Source: Eubacteriales bacterium
Lineage (GTDB): Bacteria; Bacillota; Clostridia; Peptostreptococcales; Anaerovoracaceae
Length of the DNA stretch: 6,667 bases
NCBI GenBank assembly: GCA_028702415.1
Contig: JAQVOT010000064.1
Location: 1 to 6,667 of the forward strand
Direction of reading: 5' to 3'
A model generated the notes under the pieces. The model was not told the DNA's origin, did no database searches, and saw only the letters and a program-made list of their open reading frames with translations. This document shows, piece after piece, positions 1-6,667 of this stretch. Each line of letters starts with the position of its first letter. Positions within the stretch are counted from its first letter, which is position 1. A program made the translations under genes and the position numbers.

Positions 1-1318
<1,318 letters not shown>

Positions 1319-1331
<13 letters not shown>

Positions 1332-1831
1332 GATGCGTTCCTCGCTTTCTGAATGGCATCTTCAATAATGCTTTCCTGACCGATTTCGGAAACCTCACGT
1401 TCCACAATCTGCTCTGCAACCAGCATGCTTATCTGGGCAATCTCCTGGCGCATCTGTTCCATGGCCTTTTCATGTTCCATCTGAGCTGCTGTTCGGGCAT
1501 TGCTTATTATATTGGACGCTTCCATCCTGGCTTCTTCTATAATGTGCTGTGCCTGTGCGTCGGCAGTCCCCTTGGCGTCCTTGATGATTTCACGACCTTC
1601 TTCCTCAACGTTTGCGATACGCTTTGTGTAGTCGGCCATCTTGGCATCTGCACGCTTATTCATAGCCTCCGCCACGTCAATACTGTCTTTGACTGCATTG
1701 GCTCTGTCGTCCATGAATTTCTTGATTTTTTCCCAGAAGAACTTTTTAAGTATGATGTATAGAATAAAAACGTTAATGAGAATCATCAACGATGTCCAGT
1801 TGATCTCGATTAGCCCTGTATGTAATTCCAC
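1319..1831 (-). CDS. atpF: F1Fo ATP synthase subunit b (GTG start)
   Basis: This is subunit b of the Fo sector, which forms the dimeric peripheral stalk from the membrane to delta and alpha. The 170-residue protein has one N-terminal membrane helix (about 12-30, starting from the typical NWTSLMILINVFILY segment), the basic turn KKFFWEKIKKFMDDR (29-43), and a long charged alpha-helical stalk rich in Ala, Glu and Lys (about 40-145). This is the usual layout and a usual length (about 160-175). The start is GTG at 1829-1831; it was chosen because the strong AAAGGAGGA site at 1838-1846 lies six bases upstream and the membrane helix begins right after. It is separated from atpE by 48 bases and overlaps atpH by 13 bases. 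Only one b gene is seen, so a homodimer is inferred. Confidence 0.96.
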
Positions 1832-1837
1832 ACTCAG

Positions 1838-1846
1838 TCCTCCTTT
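1838..1846 (-). promoter_or_regulatory. Ribosome binding site that fixes the GTG start of atpF
   Basis: AAAGGAGGA is read on the minus strand six bases before the GTG at 1831. It is almost fully complementary to the usual 16S rRNA 3' end and supports a GTG start, with no competing ATG near the membrane helix. Confidence 0.85.
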
Positions 1847-1879
1847 CTGTCTTCAACCAATAACAATAAAATGTATTCC

Positions 1880-2152
<273 letters not shown>

Positions 2153-2188
2153 TTAGATTTATGTGTGTTCTTTATTGATTTTTCGTAT

Positions 2189-2890
2189 TTAGTCACTCTC
2201 TACCGGATGTGTTCCGTTATCTATGAATACCATGGTCAGCATGCAGAAGATATATGCCTGCAGTACAGGCTCGAACATATCGAACCAGAAATTCAGCGGC
2301 AATGGTATTGCGATCTGCAGTAACGGTATCGGTACCAGCATTTCAGACAGTGTTTCCAGGGCACCGTATACCAGTGACATGATGATAACTCCTGCCAGAA
2401 TATTACCGAAGATTCGGCAAGCCAACGTTACCGGGAATATTGTTTCACTTATTATATTAAGCGGAAGCATGAAGGCGTACGGTGAGGCCAGTTCCTTGAT
2501 GTAGCCTCTCGCTGTCTGTGCCTTCACTGCGTTGTAATGGATAAGAACAAATGTTACCAGCGCCAAGGGTGCGGTACAGTTCAGATCCGAGGTAATAGGC
2601 CTCAGCTCCAGAAGTCCCAACATGCTGCCGAATCCAAGGAACACGATCAGTGTTCCTATGTAGGGCGCGTACTTCTCGCTGACATCACCCATTACATCCT
2701 TTACCATGTTGTACACGAAGCCCACCAGTATTTCGCCGACTGTCTGGGCTCCTTTCGGAACCTGGGTCATCCTGCGTGTGGCAAAGTATGCGAATATTAA
2801 AATTACAATGCTGACTAACCACGCAAAGCAGACTGTTTCAGTTACGTCTACCGGGCCTATTGAGAATATGACTCGTGGTCCTAATTCCAT
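2189..2890 (-). CDS. atpB: F1Fo ATP synthase subunit a
   Basis: This is the stator membrane subunit that forms the two ion half-channels against the c-ring. With the chosen start it has 233 residues and about five or six hydrophobic helices. The essential arginine is Arg159 in the family motif LACRIFGNILAG (156-167), equivalent to Arg210 of E. coli. The last helices carry the typical LQAYIFCMLTMVFI (210-223). An in-frame ATG 13 codons upstream (2929) exists, but it would overlap atpI by 26 bases; the ATG at 2888-2890 has an 11-base perfect Shine-Dalgarno match seven bases before it and gives the usual N-terminus MELGPRVIF, so it is preferred. It follows atpI by 13 bases, with the atpI stop overlapping the ribosome binding site. 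Confidence 0.96.
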   Translation of the reverse strand: MELGPRVIFSIGPVDVTETVCFAWLVSIVILIFAYFATRRMTQVPKGAQTVGEILVGFVYNMVKDVMGDVSEKYAPYIGTLIVFLGFGSMLGLLELRPITSDLNCTAPLALVTFVLIHYNAVKAQTARGYIKELASPYAFMLPLNIISETIFPVTLACRIFGNILAGVIIMSLVYGALETLSEMLVPIPLLQIAIPLPLNFWFDMFEPVLQAYIFCMLTMVFIDNGTHPVESD

Positions 2891-2894
2891 GAAG

Positions 2895-2905
2895 TCACCT
2901 CCTTT
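2895..2905 (-). promoter_or_regulatory. Extended ribosome binding site that fixes the atpB start
   Basis: AAAGGAGGTGA is an 11-base match to the canonical anti-Shine-Dalgarno partner. Its AGGAGG core ends seven bases before the ATG at 2890, and its first bases overlap the atpI TAA stop (2904-2906). This rules in favour of the downstream start and suggests coupling between atpI and atpB. Confidence 0.88.
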
Positions 2906-3443
2906 AGCTGTCTTTATTTGTGTTATCACTGGCCTGGTTTTTGATCCCCTGGTCAGTTTTTGCGTCGGTTTCCGGTTTCATATCCCTCTTCGGCCAATCA
3001 TCATCTTCATCATCGTAGATTGAAAGATCATTCCACTGTTTCGGTTCAGTCCAGTCGTTAAGTGGATTCTTTTTCTTCTTAAAGAAATTATACACGACGC
3101 TATAGAGGAATATTATTCCGAGGTGAACGGAGATGAAACCGAAGCCACATCCCGCACCGCATCTCACACTGAAATTAATGCAAACAAAAAAAGATACCGC
3201 ATACAATAACATTCTGTTTACGTATCCCAGCACTACCGGAGCTCCCTTTTCACTCTCCAGAAGATGCCTTCCTGAACGAACGAGGATCATGAATCCTATG
3301 ATTGAAATGGCAGTTCCTACAAGAAGCCCTGCAGCGAATGCCATACTTGGTCCAATAACAAATAAAGAAATTATCTCAGTTATTGCGGCCATAAGGCAAG
3401 CATACAGTATTATCTCATTTCTAAACTTAGTAAGGTTGGTCAC
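2904..3443 (-). CDS. atpI: AtpI-like ATP synthase accessory membrane protein (GTG start, long acidic tail)
   Basis: Position directly before atpB, four hydrophobic segments (about 11-31, 34-55, 75-93 and 102-121) and a basic stop KKKK (122-125) match the ATP synthase protein I family, whose members are thought to assist c-ring assembly or ion supply. The call rests on layout and context more than on a signature motif, because the family is poorly conserved. At 179 residues it is longer than typical AtpI proteins (about 110-135). The extra part is a hydrophilic tail (about 122-179) with an acidic run DDEDDD at 144-149 and many Lys, Asp, Asn and Gln, probably cytoplasmic and disordered. It has four cysteines (16, 88, 95, 99), two of them in CGAGCG. 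The start is GTG at 3441-3443; a GGAGG lies 17 bases upstream, with a small hairpin between, so the start is less sure than others. It is the first gene of the atp operon. Confidence 0.82.
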   Translation of the reverse strand: MTNLTKFRNEIILYACLMAAITEIISLFVIGPSMAFAAGLLVGTAISIIGFMILVRSGRHLLESEKGAPVVLGYVNRMLLYAVSFFVCINFSVRCGAGCGFGFISVHLGIIFLYSVVYNFFKKKKNPLNDWTEPKQWNDLSIYDDEDDDWPKRDMKPETDAKTDQGIKNQASDNTNKDS

Positions 3444-3444
3444 T

Positions 3445-3465
3445 TTATAGTTATCTATAACCTCC
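3445..3465 (-). promoter_or_regulatory. Leader hairpin between ribosome binding site and GTG start of atpI
   Basis: On the minus strand GGAGG (3461-3465) is followed at once by TTATAG, four loop bases ATAA, and CTATAA, then one base before GTG. The six-base perfect inverted repeat (3445-3450 and 3455-3460) occupies the 17-base spacer. If folded it would bring GGAGG almost next to the GTG, if open the spacing is too long for good initiation. The stem has one G-C pair only, so it is weak and may be chance. What is seen is the repeat and the spacing; a regulatory role is inference. Confidence 0.35.
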
Positions 3466-3515
3466 AGACTTTATCATAGTGAAACCGCTTTCAGATACAT
3501 TTCAAACTTACAACA

Positions 3516-3543
3516 ATTATACACTTTTTTGCTATGATTTCAA
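3516..3543 (-). promoter_or_regulatory. Sigma-A-type promoter of the atp operon
   Basis: Read on the minus strand, TTGAAA (3538-3543, five of six bases of the -35 consensus) is followed by a 16-base spacer and a perfect TATAAT (3516-3521). The region upstream of the -35 is rich in A and T runs (3544-3640), as in an UP-like element. Transcription would begin near 3509, giving a leader of about 65 bases before the atpI GTG. It is the best promoter match seen in the gap before atpI and lies exactly where an atp operon promoter is expected. Transcripts from the upstream operon may also read through. Confidence 0.8.
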
Positions 3544-3621
3544 TAACATTTTTCAGCTCAAAAAGTTATAAAATCCAGTAATGTCTTGTTTTTTAGCCAT
3601 TTTTACGAACTAAAGTATTTG

Positions 3622-3666
3622 AAAAAAAACAAAAAAATTAATATATTTGCTGTGGCTTTATACAGC
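3622..3666 (-). terminator. Weak candidate terminator after the MATE gene
   Basis: After the MATE stop codon the minus strand has the inverted repeat GCTGT / ACAGC (3662-3666 and 3649-3653) with an eight-base loop, then about 11 AT-rich bases and two long T runs (opposite the A runs at 3631-3637 and 3622-3629). The stem is only five pairs and the T runs are not directly adjacent, so this is a poor intrinsic terminator. Some read-through into the atp operon is plausible. Confidence 0.35.
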
Positions 3667-3690
3667 TTTGTTATGGCCTGTGAACCTGCC

Positions 3691-5070
3691 TTACAGCCCA
3701 CCGATTACGTTCTTCAGCCACTTCCTGCTTTTGTATCTGAAGGTCACCACTATTGCTTTCACTGCAGTCTCGCTTCTCACAGCCAGCACCGCCAGATAAA
3801 TCGGCCAGCCCAGCTTCAGTGAAGTTATAAATGCAACCGGCACTCCAATGAGCCATACGGTTCCAACTTCTGCGAACATTGCGAATTTGGTGTCGCCGCC
3901 GCAGCGCAACACCCCGGTAATAATTAGTCCGTTATATACATCGATCCACATGGTGGAACCATAGACGATTAGGATCAGCCAGGCCGCCTCGGCTCCTTCC
4001 GGCGTAAAATCAAAGAGGCTGAGAATCGGCTTCCCAAAAAGCACAACAAGTCCACCCATCACAATTCCCACTATCAGGCCCAGCCTGATCAGATTACGGG
4101 TCATCTTGTAGGCATAGTCCAGCTTTCCTTCGCCCAGCTTCTGACCTACCAGAATCAACACCGCATCTCCAATGCTGAAGGCACACATACAGAACAAATT
4201 ATTGATGGTGTTACTGGCCTGAATAGCCGCTCCTGCGGTTATTCCTATTCTCGCAAAAGCAGCCACATACAGAGATGTCCCCAGACCCCACATTGTTTCA
4301 TTGATTGTTGTTGGCAGGGAATTATTCATTATACGTCCTGCCAGCTTCCGGTTGTAACTGAAGTATTCCTTTATTGGACCCTTCACCGGATTGTCCTTCA
4401 CAAATATGAAAAAGCCCATAATAGATGCCTCAAGTATCCGTGCAAACACCGTGGCCAGAGCCGCCCCTTTGATGCCCATCTCCGGCATTCCGAAGTTGCC
4501 GTAAATAAGGCAGTAATTAAGAAATGTGTTTGTGCAAAGTGCAATCACGCTGGCATATAGAGGCTTGTCGGTCTGCTGGGTGGTTCTAAGCATCATAGAC
4601 ATCGGTTGCGTCATGGCCACAAGCAGAAAACATGGTGCTCCCGTTCTAACATATGGCACCCCTGCTTCAATGACTTCAGGATATCTGGTAAATACTCTAA
4701 GAATGTATTCCGGAAAAAACGTTGCCGCCAGGAAGAATACTACTCCCACGCTGAAGGCAACAGAAAATGCAAACCCGGCCGTCTTTCGGATGTTCCCTTG
4801 GTCTCCGGCTCCAAAGAACTGTGACATGAATGTGGCACTTCCTGAACTGAATCCGAAGATGATCATCCAGAAAATGAAATATATCTGTACAGAAACGCCT
4901 ACCGCATTCAGAGCCAGCTCTCCCAACCCTCCAACCATCAGGTTGTCCACCAGGTTGAGGCTGGATCCAATAAGGCTCTGGATAGCAATAGGGCCGGCAA
5001 CTACGCCGACCTGTTTTAGCATCTCTTTATTATTATATGAATTATTATCCAGGGTTTCCTGCTTTTGCAT
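3691..5070 (-). CDS. MATE family efflux transporter
   Basis: This is a multi-antimicrobial extrusion (MATE) family antiporter, an inner-membrane protein that expels organic cations or other compounds in exchange for protons or sodium. The 459-residue length fits the family, with about 12 hydrophobic helices in two related halves. Marks are VDNLMVGGLG at 41-50 (Asp42 is placed like the cation-coupling aspartate in helix 1 of NorM/DinF-type members), SGSATFMSQFFGAGD at 76-90, its second-half counterpart GDAVLILVGQKLGEGK at 301-316, and GVLRCGGDTK at 386-395. The substrate cannot be told from sequence. The ATG at 5068-5070 is eight bases after the wecA-like stop; AAGGA at 5083-5087 lies inside that gene, 12 bases upstream, a rather long spacing. 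A second in-frame ATG at codon 17 is possible but has only a weak AAAGAG next to it. It appears to be the last gene of the right-hand operon. Confidence 0.93.
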   Translation of the reverse strand: MQKQETLDNNSYNNKEMLKQVGVVAGPIAIQSLIGSSLNLVDNLMVGGLGELALNAVGVSVQIYFIFWMIIFGFSSGSATFMSQFFGAGDQGNIRKTAGFAFSVAFSVGVVFFLAATFFPEYILRVFTRYPEVIEAGVPYVRTGAPCFLLVAMTQPMSMMLRTTQQTDKPLYASVIALCTNTFLNYCLIYGNFGMPEMGIKGAALATVFARILEASIMGFFIFVKDNPVKGPIKEYFSYNRKLAGRIMNNSLPTTINETMWGLGTSLYVAAFARIGITAGAAIQASNTINNLFCMCAFSIGDAVLILVGQKLGEGKLDYAYKMTRNLIRLGLIVGIVMGGLVVLFGKPILSLFDFTPEGAEAAWLILIVYGSTMWIDVYNGLIITGVLRCGGDTKFAMFAEVGTVWLIGVPVAFITSLKLGWPIYLAVLAVRSETAVKAIVVTFRYKSRKWLKNVIGGL

Positions 5071-5078
5071 AATGCAGA

Positions 5079-6167
5079 TTATTCCTTCTTATTAACGGAC
5101 TCGTCCGGTTCTTCTCTCGTAATTCGCTTTCCTTTAATGCTGACCTTGTTGCTTCCCGTGTCGGTAAGAATTACTCCGATAATCAGTATGGCTACCATGG
5201 CCAATCCGATGCATTCCACAAGAAGATCACGGCTGTAGAGCACCGCCACAATTCCCATTATGCCGCTTACGCTGTACATAAGCAATACAGACCGCCGCTG
5301 TCCGAATCCCGCTTTCATGATGCGATGATGCAGATGCTCCTTGTCGGCTGTTCCAATTGACTGACGTCGGATAGTTCTTCTGATGATCGCCATAAGGGTG
5401 TCAAAAATCGGCAGACCCAGAACCAGAGCCGGAATGACCACAATCACCAGGGTTGCACTCTTAACCGTACCCAGAACAGACAGAGCCGCTATGATAAATC
5501 CCAACATCTGCGCCCCGCTGTCACCCATGAAGGTCTTCGCAGGGTGGAAGTTAAATGGCAAAAATCCTATGCACGCACCTGCCACTGCCATCATTCCGAT
5601 AGTTGGAATATACTGCCCGTTTATGTAGGAAACGTATCCGATGCAAAGTGCGGAAATGCCACTGATTCCGGCAGCCAGTCCATCAAGACCGTCCATCAGA
5701 TTGATGGCGTTGGTGATTGCCACCAACCAGATAACCGTAACCGTGAAGCATGCTACCTGGCCGAAGGCCATGTTCCCTTCTCCGAAATAGTTGGTGATAA
5801 ACTGGATCCTCAGCCCCATTGAATAAACAACAATCGCGCAAACCGTCTGTCCGGAAAACTTCACGAGAGGTTTCATACCCTTCACATCGTCAATTGCACC
5901 CAGAATAAAAATCAGTGTGCATCCAACCATGGCAGGAATTATGCCTCTGTCGTTCATCGCAAAAAGAGCCAGGCTTGCCATCATTCCCAAATATATTGCC
6001 ATTCCGCCGAATCTCGGCATCGGCTTGTTGTGGACCCTTCTCTTATCCAGGGGAATGTCCATGGCTCCCAGCTTCGGTGCAAGCCATATTGACAGTGGCG
6101 TAAAAGCTGTCGCCACTATTGCCGCCACTATTAAAGGCGCCCACAGATCAAAACTTGTTGCTGTCAT
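5079..6167 (-). CDS. wecA: Polyprenyl-phosphate N-acetylglucosamine-1-phosphate transferase, WecA/TagO family
   Basis: The protein belongs to the MraY/WecA/TagO family, which moves a sugar-1-phosphate from a UDP-sugar to undecaprenyl phosphate at the cytoplasmic side of the membrane. This is the first step of teichoic acid or other wall polysaccharide synthesis. It has 362 residues, about ten or eleven membrane helices and the family motifs in order: RRVHNKPMPRFGG (43-55), the magnesium-linked DD in AIDDVKGM (91-98), NAINLMDGLDGLAAG (153-167), PAKTFMGDSGAQ (209-220), PIFDT (253-257) and the cytoplasmic HLHHR (278-282). The HLHHR loop and lack of MraY-specific features favour GlcNAc-type (WecA/TagO) over MraY. 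The exact sugar is not proven. A polar charged tail follows (about 337-362). The ATG at 6165-6167 has AGGAGA (6179-6184) 11 bases upstream; it follows the deaminase by 30 bases. Confidence 0.92.
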   Translation of the reverse strand: MTATSFDLWAPLIVAAIVATAFTPLSIWLAPKLGAMDIPLDKRRVHNKPMPRFGGMAIYLGMMASLALFAMNDRGIIPAMVGCTLIFILGAIDDVKGMKPLVKFSGQTVCAIVVYSMGLRIQFITNYFGEGNMAFGQVACFTVTVIWLVAITNAINLMDGLDGLAAGISGISALCIGYVSYINGQYIPTIGMMAVAGACIGFLPFNFHPAKTFMGDSGAQMLGFIIAALSVLGTVKSATLVIVVIPALVLGLPIFDTLMAIIRRTIRRQSIGTADKEHLHHRIMKAGFGQRRSVLLMYSVSGIMGIVAVLYSRDLLVECIGLAMVAILIIGVILTDTGSNKVSIKGKRITREEPDESVNKKE

Positions 6168-6197
6168 TAATAAATATTTCTCCTAACAGGTTGTTCT

Positions 6198-6653
6198 CTA
6201 ATTTCCCATTACCACAATCTTGATTCCGGCTTCTTCAAGAATTTCAACGGCCAGTTCATCAGGATATCCTTCTTTTACTACTATCCTGCTTATGCCTGCG
6301 TTTATAAGCATTTTGGCACAGATAACGCAGGGCTGATTAGTAACATAGATGGTGGCGCCCTCTATGCTCTGTCCCAGTGTTGCCGCCTGAATGATAGCAT
6401 TCTGTTCGGCATGCAGCGCACGGCAGAGCTCATGCTTCTCGCCGGATGGCACCCCCAGCGCCTCCCTCAGACAACCCTCTTCCCTTTCACCACAGTGCTT
6501 AAGATTTCGGGGAGCTCCGTTGTATCCGGTTGCCACAATATGTTTATTCTGAACAATGACTGCTCCAACCTTTCTTCTGAGGCAGGTTGATCTCCTGGCG
6601 GTCAGCACCGCCATCTCCATAAAATATTCGTCCCAGCTGGGTCTGTTATCCAT
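6198..6653 (-). CDS. comEB: Deoxycytidylate (dCMP) deaminase family protein
   Basis: This is a zinc-dependent deaminase of the dCMP deaminase family, which converts dCMP to dUMP and so feeds thymidylate synthesis in the cytoplasm. The 151-residue protein has the zinc and catalytic set HAE at 81-83 (His81 zinc ligand, Glu83 proton shuttle) and PCVIC at 108-112 (Cys109 and Cys112 zinc ligands). [11 protein letters not shown] (24-34), GYNGAP (43-48) and the insert with Cys54, Cys61 and His74 between the N-terminal strands and HAE are typical of dCMP deaminases rather than cytidine deaminases. The insert may bind a second zinc, as in known family members. The ATG at 6651-6653 is preceded six bases upstream by AAGGAG (6660-6665), so the start is firm. 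The symbol comEB is used for the Bacillus subtilis relative; a role in competence is not implied. It is the first gene seen in its operon; the promoter lies beyond the window. Confidence 0.93.
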   Translation of the reverse strand: MDNRPSWDEYFMEMAVLTARRSTCLRRKVGAVIVQNKHIVATGYNGAPRNLKHCGEREEGCLREALGVPSGEKHELCRALHAEQNAIIQAATLGQSIEGATIYVTNQPCVICAKMLINAGISRIVVKEGYPDELAVEILEEAGIKIVVMGN

Positions 6654-6667
6654 TTTATACTCCTTAT

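Noticed and set aside
2891..2929. Thirteen-codon N-terminal extension of atpB from the ATG at 2929
   Set aside because: It would overlap atpI and ignores the 11-base Shine-Dalgarno match that serves the ATG at 2890; the extension is hydrophilic and not typical of the family.
3481..3492. Inverted repeat GAAA-CCGC-TTTC in the atp leader as an operator or hairpin
   Set aside because: Only four pairs with a four-base centre; too short to call an operator or a stable stem without comparative data.
3553..3600. Fifteen-codon minus-strand frame (MAKKQDITGFYNFLS) in the gap upstream of the atp promoter
   Set aside because: No ribosome binding site, lies upstream of the promoter in an AT-rich stretch, and is short enough to be chance.
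3444..3690. Riboswitch or small RNA in the gap before the atp operon
   Set aside because: No recognisable conserved riboswitch core or strong stem is seen; the gap is explained by a terminator-like stretch, a promoter and a short leader.
3671..3856. Minus-strand 61-codon frame overlapping the end of the MATE gene
   Set aside because: Out-of-frame overlap with the well-supported MATE C-terminus; no ribosome binding site or domain.
4526..5095. Plus-strand open frame of 189 codons opposite the MATE gene
   Set aside because: Antisense shadow; the minus strand encodes a full-length MATE protein with the expected motifs, and no ribosome binding site or promoter supports the plus frame.

Overview
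The window is a stretch of housekeeping chromosome from a low-to-mid GC Gram-positive anaerobe, most likely of the class Clostridia. Support for this comes from near-consensus AAGGAGG-type ribosome binding sites in front of most genes, two GTG starts, an F-type ATP synthase operon in the order I-a-c-b-delta-alpha, and a deoxycytidylate deaminase plus a TagO/WecA-type transferase directly upstream, an arrangement known from Firmicutes. A placement near Anaerovoracaceae or Lachnospiraceae is only a guess. All nine genes are on the minus strand, so transcription runs from high to low coordinates, and codon use and protein style look uniform.

Right block (about 6667 to 3691): a dCMP deaminase, a polyprenyl-phosphate GlcNAc-1-phosphate transferase (WecA/TagO family) and a MATE-family multidrug/cation antiporter. 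They are spaced by 30 and 8 bases and look like the end of one operon whose promoter lies outside the window. The gap at 3444-3690 (247 bases, AT-rich) holds a weak candidate terminator for this operon and a strong sigma-A-type promoter for the next one.

Left block (about 3543 to 1): the ATP synthase operon. A near-consensus promoter at 3516-3543 drives an AtpI-like membrane protein with an unusually long acidic tail, then atpB (a), atpE (c), atpF (b), atpH (delta) and the first 260 codons of atpA (alpha), which runs off the left edge. Genes are tightly packed (13-base gap, 51-base gap, 48-base gap, 13-base overlap, 2-base gap). The a, c and b subunits form the membrane Fo sector, delta ties the b stalk to F1, and alpha is part of the F1 catalytic hexamer; AtpI probably helps c-ring assembly. 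gamma, beta and epsilon are expected further left.

I see no mobile element, CRISPR array, RNA gene or clear novel system here. The points most worth a second look are the leader of the atp operon (a small hairpin sits between the Shine-Dalgarno sequence and the GTG start of atpI), the acidic tail and cysteines of the AtpI protein, the mixed ion-binding signature of the c subunit, and the MATE gene lodged between the cell-envelope and ATP synthase genes.
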